From contig JBBDSM010000144.1 in NCBI GenBank assembly GCA_040904945.1, forward strand, positions 1-20,657: a stretch of 20,657 nucleotides of DNA, given 5' to 3'. Position numbers and translations under genes: made by a program. This DNA is from JAWLHJ01 sp040904945. GTDB lineage: Bacteria; Gemmatimonadota; Gemmatimonadetes; Longimicrobiales; Gaopeijiaceae. Positions 7,951 to 15,011 of the stretch are shown here, piece after piece; positions within the stretch are counted from its first letter, which is position 1, and every line of letters begins with the position of its first letter. The notes under the pieces were generated by a model. The model searched no databases. It was not told the DNA's origin and saw nothing but the letters and a program-made list of their open reading frames with translations.

Positions 7951-9228
7951 TTGAGCCGACTCTCCATTCCCGTCGAGCGCCACCGCCTCGACAACGGGCT
8001 GCGCGTGGTCCTGTCCCCCGATCCCACTGTTCCGGTGGTCGCCGTGAACCTGTGGTACGGCGTCGGCTCCCGGAACGAGCGGGCGGGGAAGACCGGGTTC
8101 GCGCACCTGTTCGAGCACATGATGTTCCAGGGCTCGACCCACGTCCCGAAGAACAAGCACTTCGAGCTGGTCGAGCGTGCGGGCGGCACCCTCAACGCGA
8201 CGACGTGGTTCGACCGGACGAACTACTTCGAGACCCTCCCTTCCCATCATCTCGAGCTCGCCCTGTGGCTCGAGTCGGACCGCATGGGGTGGATGCTCCC
8301 GGCCATGGACCAGGAGAAGCTCGACAACCAGCGCGACGTCGTGAAGAACGAGAAGCGCCAACGCTACGACAATCAGCCCTACGGCGACTGGGACGAGCGG
8401 CTGCAGTCCCTCGTTTTCCCGCCCGACCATCCCTACCACCACACCGTGATCGGAGCGATGGCTGATCTCGAAGCGGCGACGCTCGACGATGTGGCTGCCT
8501 TCTTCGAGACGTACTACCGACCCAACAACGCGGTGCTGGCCATTGCCGGGGACTTCGAGTCCGGTCGCGCCCTCGAGGCGGTCGATCGATACTTCGGGGA
8601 GATCGAGGCCGGAGCGCCGGTGCCGCGACTCCCCGGCAATCCCGACGTGGCTCCCCTCATCGGGGGCACCGTGCGTGACGACGTGGTCGCGAATGTGCCG
8701 CTCCCGCGCGTGATCATGGCCTTCCGCATCCCGCCGTACTCCTCGCCCGACTTCGCGACGGTCGAGGTCGCCCGCGCGCTGCTGGGACAGGGCAAGGCGT
8801 CGCGCCTCTATCGACGACTGGTGCGCGAGCGCCGTGTCGCCAAGAGCGTGGTGGCGTACGCGTTCCCGCTCCTGACCGGCGCGTCCATGCTCCTGGTCTG
8901 GGCGACGGGGTATCCCGGGGCGTCGCCGCGGGACCTCGAAAAGGCGCTGGCCGAGGAGATCGAGGGGTTGGTCGAGGCGGCGCCCGAGGAGGTGGAGCGC
9001 GCGATCGCGCTGAGCGAAGCGGACCTGGTATCTTCGCTGGAGCACCAGTCCGAGCGTGCGGACCGCCTCGCGATGTTCGAGCTCTATTTCGACGATCCGG
9101 ACCGGATCAACCACGACCTCGAGCGGCTCGAGGCCGTATCGATCGACCAGGTGAGGGCGTTCGCCGCAGAGCGGCTGGGTCCGAACAATCGTGCGGTCGT
9201 CACGTACCGCCCGGGGGAAGAGCGATGA
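7951..9228 (+). CDS. M16 family zinc metalloprotease, catalytically competent subunit
   Basis: The 425-aa product has the inverted zinc motif HLFEH at residues 52-56 (HxxEH: two His ligands plus catalytic Glu55) and a downstream acidic ligand candidate, Glu134, in DVVKNEKRQR, at the family spacing. The N-terminal RHRLDNGLRVVLSPDPTVPVV and the YYRPNNAVLAIAGDF segment are typical of M16B peptidases (processing-peptidase/PqqL/YmxG type). No signal peptide is evident, so a cytoplasmic location is likely, although some relatives act in the periplasm. The start is TTG 7951 with GAGAG upstream. Its stop overlaps the next M16 gene by 4 bp (ATGA). The pair probably forms a heterodimer in which this subunit carries out cleavage. 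Confidence 0.93.
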   Translation: MSRLSIPVERHRLDNGLRVVLSPDPTVPVVAVNLWYGVGSRNERAGKTGFAHLFEHMMFQGSTHVPKNKHFELVERAGGTLNATTWFDRTNYFETLPSHHLELALWLESDRMGWMLPAMDQEKLDNQRDVVKNEKRQRYDNQPYGDWDERLQSLVFPPDHPYHHTVIGAMADLEAATLDDVAAFFETYYRPNNAVLAIAGDFESGRALEAVDRYFGEIEAGAPVPRLPGNPDVAPLIGGTVRDDVVANVPLPRVIMAFRIPPYSSPDFATVEVARALLGQGKASRLYRRLVRERRVAKSVVAYAFPLLTGASMLLVWATGYPGASPRDLEKALAEEIEGLVEAAPEEVERAIALSEADLVSSLEHQSERADRLAMFELYFDDPDRINHDLERLEAVSIDQVRAFAAERLGPNNRAVVTYRPGEER

Positions 9229-10595
9229 GCCCCCTCGATCGGTCGAGCCCGCCGGCCAGCGGCGCCATTCGGGACTTCGACTTCCCCGACACCGAGCGTT
9301 CCCGCCTCGAGAACGGCATCGACCTCCGGGTCGCGTGCGTACCGCGCCTCCCCCTCGTGACGCTCGACCTCTTCATGCGGGGCGGTGAACAGGCTCTCGA
9401 TGCGGAACGGGCAGGCCTCGCCGTGCTCGCGGCGGAGGCCATCGACGGGGGCACACGGCGGCGGAGTGGAGCCGACCTGTCGGAGGAGCTGGAGCGGCTG
9501 GGGGCACGGGTGTCGGCCTACGCCGGCTGGGAGGGCACGACCGTGTCGCTCACGTGCCTCGCGGACCGACTCGAAGAGGTATTCCCGTTCCTCGCGGAGC
9601 TGGTCCTCGAGCCCGACTTCCCCGCGGGGGAGGTCGACCGGGCCCGCGAGCAACGCCTCGCGTCCATCCGCCAGCGATCCATGGACCCCGGAGCGCTCGC
9701 GAGCGACCGGGCCCTCGGGCGCTACTTCGCTCCGGACGTGCCCTATGCTCGTCCGGTGGGAGGGACGGAGGCGTCCATCTCCAGCGTCGACCGGCGGACG
9801 CTCCTCGGGTATGCCGACGCCGCCTACCGGCCGGGCGGTCGGGGTGGCTTCGTCGTCGCCGGCGATGTCGAGCCAAAGGAGGTATCGGAACTCGTGCTCC
9901 GTCACCTCGGTTCCTGGATGGGCGCCCCAGGGGGGGTGTCGGCGTTCAAGGCGGAGCCGGCCACGCGCGAGCGCCGGGTGACCGTCGTGCACCGACCTGG
10001 CTCGGTACAGTCCGAGATCCGCGTGGGGCACGTGGGCACGGATCGCGCGACACCCGACTACTTCCCGCTCCTCGTGGGCAACATGCTCTTCGGTGGGACT
10101 TTCACCAGCCGCCTCAACCTGAACCTCCGCGAGCGGCACGGCTTCACCTACGGTGTGCGCTCGCGCTTTTCGTACCGGAGCGCGGCGGGACCGTTCGAAG
10201 TGTCGACCGCGGTCGCGAACGACGTCACGGCGCCGGCGGTCCGCGAGATCCTGGCCGAGATGGAGCGGCTCGTGGACGGCGGGCCCACGGACGAGGAGGT
10301 CGCATCCACGCGGGACTTCGCCGCCGGGGTGTTCGGCCTCCAGATCGAAACGGTCGACCAGATCGCGACGCGCCTCACCCACTTGGTCGTGTTCGGTCTC
10401 GACGACCGGTACTTCAACGACTACCGGGACAACGTGCGGGGGGTCACCACGGCTGCGACGGCCGAGGCCGTCGCCCGCCACATGCGCCCCGCGGAGGCCC
10501 AGGTGGTCGTGGTCGGTGATGCCGACGAGATCGCGCGACCGCTGGAGGCGTTGGCCATCGGCCCGGTCGAGGTCGTTCGGGGCGACGGCGCGTAG
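9225..10595 (+). CDS. M16 family protein lacking the zinc motif (non-catalytic partner)
   Basis: This 456-aa protein has the M16 fold signatures but, where the active site should be, it reads AGLAVLAAEAIDGGT: residues 67-71 are VLAAE instead of HxxEH, so the zinc ligands and catalytic Glu are absent. The C-terminal half keeps NLNLRERHGFTYGVRSRF (about 298-315), the conserved Arg/Tyr substrate-binding region that non-catalytic M16 subunits contribute to the partner's active site. By analogy with mitochondrial processing peptidase and bacterial two-gene M16B systems it should complete the peptidase encoded immediately upstream. The 4-bp ATGA overlap supports obligate co-translation. The stop TAG is at 10593-10595, followed by 267 bp of non-coding DNA. 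Confidence 0.9.
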   Translation: MSPLDRSSPPASGAIRDFDFPDTERSRLENGIDLRVACVPRLPLVTLDLFMRGGEQALDAERAGLAVLAAEAIDGGTRRRSGADLSEELERLGARVSAYAGWEGTTVSLTCLADRLEEVFPFLAELVLEPDFPAGEVDRAREQRLASIRQRSMDPGALASDRALGRYFAPDVPYARPVGGTEASISSVDRRTLLGYADAAYRPGGRGGFVVAGDVEPKEVSELVLRHLGSWMGAPGGVSAFKAEPATRERRVTVVHRPGSVQSEIRVGHVGTDRATPDYFPLLVGNMLFGGTFTSRLNLNLRERHGFTYGVRSRFSYRSAAGPFEVSTAVANDVTAPAVREILAEMERLVDGGPTDEEVASTRDFAAGVFGLQIETVDQIATRLTHLVVFGLDDRYFNDYRDNVRGVTTAATAEAVARHMRPAEAQVVVVGDADEIARPLEALAIGPVEVVRGDGA

Positions 10596-10779
10596 GGCCG
10601 GCCGGCCGCGGCGGATCACTCCGGCGGCGGAACCTGCGGCCTTCGGCGGGCATTAGGAGGGTGAGGCAACACTACGAGCGTTCGATCTGTCCTAATTCGT
10701 GAGGTTCGCGCGTCACATAGGTAGGACGCCGAAGCGACGGGTACTTCTGGAGAGGGCTTGAAACAAGGCATTGTTGGGG

Positions 10780-10795
10780 TGGCACACCCTCTGCA
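10780..10795 (+). promoter_or_regulatory. Sigma-54 (-24/-12) promoter upstream of the ECF sigma gene
   Basis: TGGCACACCCTCTGCA matches the RpoN consensus TGGCACG-N4-TTGCW in every defined position except G7 (here A) and the first T of TTGC (here C). The invariant -24 GG and -12 GC are at the correct spacing. The expected start is about 12 bp past the GC (about 10806), giving a leader of roughly 57 nt before the GTG at 10863. An inverted GTCCTA/TAGGAC pair at 10689-10694 and 10722-10727 lies where an enhancer-binding activator could sit, but this is speculative. Confidence 0.65.
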
Positions 10796-10862
10796 TCTGT
10801 AGCAAGGCGTAAAGAACGTAGGTCTGTCGGATAGGCAGGCATCGCGAACGAGGAGGTATCAA

Positions 10863-11513
10863 GTGGCCAGGGCACGGGCAGAACGGAAACGAGAGGGCGC
10901 TGGCTTCGGAGAAGCCAAGGCGCACCGGACACACCTCGGCGAGCTGAACGACTCGGACGTCGTTCAGGCTTCGCTGGACGGCGATCCCCGGGCCTTCGGA
11001 GAGCTGGTACGCCGGTACGATCAGCGGCTGCTGAACTTCGTGTACCGGACCATCGGCGACCGCGAGCGGGGGCAGGATCTGGTCCAGGAGACCTTCGTGC
11101 GGGTGTATCGTCACCTGCACCGCTTCGACCAGTCCAAGAAGTTCTCGACGTGGATCTACACCATCGCGAGCAACCTGGCGAAGAACGAGCTCAGGAACCG
11201 GTCCAGGAATCCCCTGGTGCTCTTCCAGACGTTGAAGAAGAACTGGGACGCCGACCACCGGCCGCTGGAGTGGGAAGACACCCAGTACAAGCCGGACGAC
11301 CTCTTCCGCAAGCGGCACCTGCGTGAAAAGGTCGAGGAGGCGGTCAAGCAGCTCCCGGAGCATCACCGCATCGTCTTCGTCCTCCGCGAGATGGAGGGGA
11401 AGACCTATGAGGAGATCGCCGAGATTACCGACTGCAACCTGGGTACCGTGAAGAGCCGTCTGAACCGGGCCCGGAACAACTTCGCGCAGATCATCGCGCC
11501 CATGATCGACTGA
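10863..11513 (+). CDS. ECF-family (group 4) RNA polymerase sigma factor
   Basis: The 216-aa protein begins with GTG behind a near-perfect AGGAGG (10851-10856, 6-nt spacing). After a 40-residue basic extension it shows sigma region 2 (about 42-112: DPRAFGELVRRYDQRLLNFV, then the QDLVQETFVRVYRHL -10-binding helix) and region 4 (about 155-210: LPEHHRIVFVLREMEGKTYE, then the GTVKSRLNRAR recognition helix). There is no region 1 or 3. It directs RNA polymerase to a stress or envelope regulon. A zinc-finger membrane anti-sigma gene lies 513 bp downstream on the same strand and is the likely antagonist. Its own expression may depend on sigma-54, judging by the -24/-12 box upstream. Confidence 0.93.
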   Translation: MARARAERKREGAGFGEAKAHRTHLGELNDSDVVQASLDGDPRAFGELVRRYDQRLLNFVYRTIGDRERGQDLVQETFVRVYRHLHRFDQSKKFSTWIYTIASNLAKNELRNRSRNPLVLFQTLKKNWDADHRPLEWEDTQYKPDDLFRKRHLREKVEEAVKQLPEHHRIVFVLREMEGKTYEEIAEITDCNLGTVKSRLNRARNNFAQIIAPMID

Positions 11514-11541
11514 CGCCAGACGCGTCGAGGGACCGCTTGGG

Positions 11542-11573
11542 GCGGCCCACCCCACTCCTTCAACACCCTTCTA
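11542..11573 (-). repeat. 32-bp sequence, left copy of a long-range inverted repeat
   Basis: The reverse complement of 11542-11573 (beginning TAGAAGGGTGTTGAAGGAGT) is identical over 32 bp to 20519-20550. It lies 28 bp after the ECF sigma stop codon and 21 bp before a GC-rich hairpin. It has no internal symmetry, and no coding role is evident. Confidence 0.9.
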
Positions 11574-11594
11574 GGGCGGCTCTCCCGAGCGTCC

Positions 11595-11626
11595 ACGGCC
11601 CCGCCGGATTCGTCCGGCGGGGCCGT
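11595..11626 (+). terminator. Perfect 14-bp stem with TTCG tetraloop
   Basis: ACGGCCCCGCCGGA (11595-11608) and its exact complement (11613-11626) enclose the loop TTCG, which forms the very stable cUUCGg-type hairpin. It lies 82 bp after the ECF sigma stop. There is no T-tract afterwards (CTAGCAGG follows), so it is a U-less intrinsic terminator, a transcript-stabilising 3' structure or a pause site. It would limit read-through from the sigma gene into the anti-sigma gene. Confidence 0.75.
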
Positions 11627-11935
11627 CTAGCAGGTCGCTGAAACAGGGGCGCACCCCGCGCGCATGGGGCTTTCGCTGGTCAGGCTAGGAACGACGACGA
11701 GTCGTAGCACCGCTACGGCGAGCGAGGAGAGACGCCGCATCACCCGCGAAACCCCCATGCGCCCAACACCTTGATTCCTAGGACCTTACTGGTTCCTGGG
11801 TTGGGGCGGCACGGCCCCGTTCCGGTCGTTGGAACTCCTCCGCGTAGCCACGGCTATGCGTTCGTCGCTCCGCCTACGGCTCGGGGCCGTGGCGCTCCCA
11901 ACGCGGGGTGCTCCCCTGTTTCAGCGACCTGCTAG
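11627..11935. mobile_element. 309-bp compound palindromic (MITE-like) element
   Basis: The ends are inverted repeats of 31 bp with one mismatch: 11627-11657 (CTAGCAGGTCGCTGAAACAG...) and 11905-11935 (...CTGTTTCAGCGACCTGCTAG). Inside are two further palindromes. One pairs 11660-11676 with 11746-11762 (17 bp, one mismatch) and surrounds a CGTAGC-ACC-GCTACG hairpin. The other pairs about 11800-11819 with 11882-11902 and surrounds CGCGTAGCC/GGCTATGCG. The whole could fold as a stem carrying two large branches. No open reading frame or transposase is present, as in non-autonomous MITE-like elements. The CTAG/TA at both ends would suit a TA-targeting transposase (IS630/mariner type), but this is inference. 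It occupies most of the 513-bp space between sigma and anti-sigma genes; the remaining 91 bp to 12026 show nothing beyond a weak AGGA ribosome-binding site. Confidence 0.8.
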
Positions 11936-12026
11936 CTTGGAACCCCTCCTACCGTGGGCCTGTATCACTTCCCGACGATCGTGATGGGCACGACCGTATA
12001 TCCGGGAATCGAAGATCTCAGGACCT

Positions 12027-12569
12027 ATGAACTGTACAGACTTCATGGCTCGCGCGTCGGAGTTTTTCGACGGGTCGGCCGACGACCGGAATCATGCGCT
12101 CATGGAGGCTCACCTCCGTGGGTGCGATTCGTGTCACCGCTACAAGGCCGTATACGAGCAGGGGGCATCGCTCCTCCGCTCGCTTCCCGAGCCCGAGTTG
12201 GCGGAGGACTTCGAGCCGCGGCTACGTCATCGGCTCTTCCACGTCGACGATCGCCGCGCGCTCATCGACAGTTCGGCGTCCGCCACGCCGGCGCTCACCG
12301 TGCTCGGCCTGGCCGTGCTCCTGACGTTCGTGGCCTGGTCACCGCTCCTGCGCGAGGAGCCGCCCGTCGTGGATCTGGCGCCGATCGTGGTCGACCGCGT
12401 CAGCCAGCCGGTGCCGGCCGCATCGTCGAGGAGCATGTCGCCCGCCGTGGTGTTCAGCGCGCTGGGGCGCGGCCTCTGGGACGACGCGCGGTTGTACGAA
12501 TACACGCGGCTGTCGAAGCGCTACGCGCGGGACGGCGGCGTCCGACGGGTGGGTTTTGACCACGACTGA
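12027..12569 (+). CDS. Membrane-anchored zinc-finger anti-sigma factor
   Basis: The 180-aa protein has an N-terminal zf-HC2/ZAS domain: MNCTDFMARASEFFDGSADD, then EAHLRGCDSC with His29, Cys33 and Cys36 (HxxxCxxC). A single membrane helix (about 88-105, PALTVLGLAVLLTFVAW) is followed by a ~75-residue extracytoplasmic tail. ZAS anti-sigmas bind and silence a cognate ECF sigma until a signal triggers release, so the upstream ECF factor is the natural partner. AGGA lies close to the ATG (spacing about 3-4 nt). The 3' end overlaps the holA start by 14 bp. Here the usual sigma/anti-sigma coupling is broken by a hairpin and a repeat element. Confidence 0.85.
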   Translation: MNCTDFMARASEFFDGSADDRNHALMEAHLRGCDSCHRYKAVYEQGASLLRSLPEPELAEDFEPRLRHRLFHVDDRRALIDSSASATPALTVLGLAVLLTFVAWSPLLREEPPVVDLAPIVVDRVSQPVPAASSRSMSPAVVFSALGRGLWDDARLYEYTRLSKRYARDGGVRRVGFDHD

Positions 12570-13536
12570 CGCCCCCGGTGGAGCGTTCTACCTCCACGGC
12601 GACGACCATTTCCGCAAGGAGGAGGAGCTCCGGCGTCTCATCGAGCTTCACCTCGACCCATCGACCAAGGACTTCAATCTGGATGTCCTCCGCGGCACCG
12701 AGGTCGATGCCGAGACCCTCGCGTCGGTGCTCGCGACCCCGCCCATGATGGCCACCTGGCGCGTCGTGGTGCTGAGAGAGGTCGAAGGGCTGGCTGGCAG
12801 CAAGCACGCTCGCGACGCCCTGCTCGAGGTCGTGAAGGCCCCGCCACCCGGGCTCGCCCTCCTCATGAGCTGCACGGTGCCCGACCGCTCGAAGGCCAAG
12901 GTCTACGCCGAGCTCCGGAAACACGCCCGGTCCACCGCCTTCGAGGCCGTGGCCGAAGCCGACGTGCCCGGGTGGCTGGCGAGCCGGGCCTCCGAGAGCC
13001 ACGGCGTCGAGATCGAGATCGATGCCGCCCGGGCCCTCGGCGCGGCGATCGGGACGGACCTGGGTGTCCTCGACCGGGAGCTGGAGAAGCTCACCGAGTA
13101 TGTGGGCGAGGCCAAGCGGATCACGCTGGCCGACGTCGAGGCCGTCGGAACGCGCATCCCGGCCCAGGACCGCTGGCGGTGGCTGGACATGGTCGCCGAG
13201 CGGCGCTTCGAGGAGGCCTGCCGCACCCTCCCGACCCTGATCGGTCAGGGAGAGTCCGGTGTGGGGCTGGTCATCATGCTCGCCACTCAGCTCCTGCGAA
13301 TCGGCGTGGTCCTCGAGTCCGGTCGCGAAGGGCTCGAGGCGGCACTTCCACCGTACCAGCGATGGTTGGTGAAGAACGTGGTGCCGCAGGCCCGGCGATG
13401 GACGCTCCCCGAGCTCGACCGGGCGGTGCTCGAGCTCCGGGACCTCGACCGTATGCTCAAAGCCAGCACCCAATCCGACGAGCACTTCCTGGAGACGTGG
13501 CTCATGGGACTCAGGGTTCGGAAGGAAGCCGCATGA
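12556..13536 (+). CDS. holA: DNA polymerase III delta subunit (clamp loader)
   Basis: The 326-aa protein matches HolA in length and layout. The N-terminal AAA+-like domain starts GGAFYLHGDDHFRKEEELRR, without a functional Walker A as is normal for delta. A central region has LREVEGLAGSKHARDALLEV and LLMSCTVPDRSKAKVYAEL. The C-terminal collar has GTDLGVLDRELEKLTEYVG, ITLADVEAVG and TQLLRIGVVLESG, ending LELRDLDRMLKASTQSDEHF. Delta opens the beta sliding clamp. The TTG at 12556 is the only reasonable start; it overlaps the anti-sigma gene, so expression is probably coupled. Its stop overlaps the SPOR gene by ATGA. Confidence 0.9.
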   Translation: MTTTDAPGGAFYLHGDDHFRKEEELRRLIELHLDPSTKDFNLDVLRGTEVDAETLASVLATPPMMATWRVVVLREVEGLAGSKHARDALLEVVKAPPPGLALLMSCTVPDRSKAKVYAELRKHARSTAFEAVAEADVPGWLASRASESHGVEIEIDAARALGAAIGTDLGVLDRELEKLTEYVGEAKRITLADVEAVGTRIPAQDRWRWLDMVAERRFEEACRTLPTLIGQGESGVGLVIMLATQLLRIGVVLESGREGLEAALPPYQRWLVKNVVPQARRWTLPELDRAVLELRDLDRMLKASTQSDEHFLETWLMGLRVRKEAA

Positions 13537-14366
13537 GCGCGCGCGTGGTCGTGACGTGCTTCCTCGTCGGTCTCCTCCTGGTGGGTGCGCCGGCCGCCGC
13601 GGGAGCGCAGACGTCCGAGCTCGAGCGGATCGACGAGCTCGCTCGGGAGGGCCGCACCAATGAAGCGCGCGCTGCTCTGCTGGCGTGGTGGGAGGGAGGG
13701 TACGAAGGGGTCGATCGCGACCTCCAGCAGCGTGCGCTCTGGCTTCGCGCGCGCCTGACCATCGATCCCGAGCAGGCGATGCGTGACTACCAGCGCCTCG
13801 TCGTCCTCTATCCTGCCGGGACCTTCACCGACCAGGCGCTCTTCCGGCTCGCCCAGGCGGCGCATGCGCTCGGGGATGGAGCGCAGGCGCGCGCGCACGT
13901 CGAAGCTTTGACGCGAGATCACCCGGGTTCGCCGGTCCGCCGCGCCGCCGAGGCCTGGTTGCGCGATGCGGGCGATGCGGTCCCGCCGGCGAGCACGGGA
14001 CAGTCGGCGAAGGGCGTCGTGGCGGGCGAGGGAGCGGGTAGCGCCGGAGCGGGCGTGCCGGCCGGCGAGGCACCCGGCAGAGCAGAGGCCGCCGGGGTGA
14101 CGGCCGAAGGGCCCACCGGTGTCTTCTCGGTGCAACTCGGCGCGTTCGGCGAGGAGCCGCGGGCGCGCTCGGTCTTCGACGACGCCCGGGAGGCCGGCTT
14201 CGAGGTGCGGCTCGTGCGCGTCGAGGGAAGCCCGCTCCTCCACGTTCGGATCGGATCGTTCGACGAGCGGGAATCCGCGCAGGAGATGTTCGAGCGGCTC
14301 GCCCGTCAGGGCCTGCATTCCGCGGTGGTCCGCGACGAGCGGGCGGAGCGGCCGGTCCCCCGGTAG
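13533..14366 (+). CDS. Exported TPR-like protein with C-terminal SPOR domain
   Basis: The 277-aa product starts ATG with GGAAGGA upstream. A Sec signal (RVVVTCFLVGLLLVGAPA, likely cut after AGA at residue 25) is followed by a helical TPR/YbgF-like region (about 27-150: IDELAREGRTNEARAALLAW, DYQRLVVLYPAGTFTDQALF, AHVEALTRDHPGSPVRRAAE). A Gly/Ala-rich linker (about 155-190) leads to a SPOR domain (about 195-268: FSVQLGAFGEEPRARSVFDD, VRIGSFDERESAQEMFERL). SPOR domains bind denuded septal peptidoglycan, so a cell-envelope or division role is likely. It overlaps holA by 4 bp. The stop TAG (14364-14366) is also the first three bases of a palindromic repeat element. Confidence 0.85.
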   Translation: MSARVVVTCFLVGLLLVGAPAAAGAQTSELERIDELAREGRTNEARAALLAWWEGGYEGVDRDLQQRALWLRARLTIDPEQAMRDYQRLVVLYPAGTFTDQALFRLAQAAHALGDGAQARAHVEALTRDHPGSPVRRAAEAWLRDAGDAVPPASTGQSAKGVVAGEGAGSAGAGVPAGEAPGRAEAAGVTAEGPTGVFSVQLGAFGEEPRARSVFDDAREAGFEVRLVRVEGSPLLHVRIGSFDERESAQEMFERLARQGLHSAVVRDERAERPVPR

Positions 14367-14526
14367 TGTAGTGTGGCCGAAGTCTCTTGGCATTCGAGCG
14401 CCGCTGCATCTCCTCCGGCTGCGTTGCTCCTCCTCGACGTAGCGGTGCTATGCCTCGTCGTCGCGCCTTGCCGGCGGAGCGCTTCGGCACTCTCGTTACT
14501 CAAGAGACTTCGGCCACACTACACTA
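14364..14526. mobile_element. 163-bp palindromic element with perfect 26-bp arms
   Basis: 14364-14389 (TAGTGTAGTGTGGCCGAAGT...) is the exact reverse complement of 14501-14526. The interior is imperfectly self-complementary and carries a central CGTAGCGGTGCTA (14438-14450) followed by TCGTCGTCG (14455-14463), both shared with the 309-bp element upstream. There is no reading frame. It fills the space between the convergent SPOR and DUF302 genes, so a transcript from either side would form a long hairpin that could act as a bidirectional terminator or 3'-end stabiliser. It is either a MITE-like insertion or a REP/BIME-like extragenic palindrome. Confidence 0.8.
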
Positions 14527-14576
14527 GAGATTGAAGCTCGGGACCCGTTCGGGTGGCCCGGCCGGTTTCCGGACCC

Positions 14577-14978
14577 TCAGACCCGGGTCAGCGCCCGCTT
14601 CATGCGATCCCTGACCTCTTCGGCCAGTGGACCCAGATCGGCCCGCCCCGAGACCCCGAGCTGCTGGACGGGGTCGAGGACCGACACCGTGCACTTGCCG
14701 GGCTCGTCATCGGTGTACACGACGACATTGCACGGCAGCAGCAGCCCGATATCCTCTTCCTCGGACAACGCCCGATGGGCGAGAGCGGGATTGCACGCAC
14801 CGAGAATGCGGTACTCGCGGAAGTCGACGTCGAGCTTCTTCTTCAGCGTTCCCGCCACGTCGATGCGCGTCAGCACGCCGAAGCCTTCCGTGGCGAGGGC
14901 GTCCTCGACCCGCACCTCGACGTCGTCGATCGATCCATCCACCTTCTTCTTGAACCCGTAGCTCAGCGCGTCGGACAT
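14577..14978 (-). CDS. DUF302 family protein
   Basis: The 133-aa protein starts MSDALSYGFKKKVDGSIDDV and contains the DUF302 signature: VEDALATEGFGVLTRIDVAG, FREYRILGACNPALAHRAL and EEDIGLLLPCNVVVYTDDEP. AGGAG lies about 9 nt upstream of the ATG at 14978. There is no signal peptide, so it is probably cytoplasmic. The family's biochemistry is unknown; the two Cys in GACNPA and LPCNVV are typical and suggest ligand or metal binding. It is divergent from mutS, with only 33 bp between starts, so promoters must overlap the 5' ends. It is convergent with the SPOR gene across the palindromic element. Confidence 0.88.
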   Translation of the reverse strand: MSDALSYGFKKKVDGSIDDVEVRVEDALATEGFGVLTRIDVAGTLKKKLDVDFREYRILGACNPALAHRALSEEEDIGLLLPCNVVVYTDDEPGKCTVSVLDPVQQLGVSGRADLGPLAEEVRDRMKRALTRV

Positions 14979-15011
14979 ATCGACTCGACTCCTGGAGATT
15001 CGTAAGACTGC

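Noticed and set aside
9084..10619. 511-codon minus-strand open frame opposite the second M16 gene
   Set aside because: It is an antisense shadow of a convincing M16 protein; no family features.
10758..10764. TTGAAAC resembling an ECF -35 element (autoregulation of the sigma gene)
   Set aside because: No convincing ECF -10 element is seen at the proper spacing, while the -24/-12 box next to it matches far better.
11627..14526. Palindromic repeats considered as a CRISPR array
   Set aside because: There are only two elements of different length and arm sequence, with genes between them, and no regularly spaced identical repeats or cas genes.
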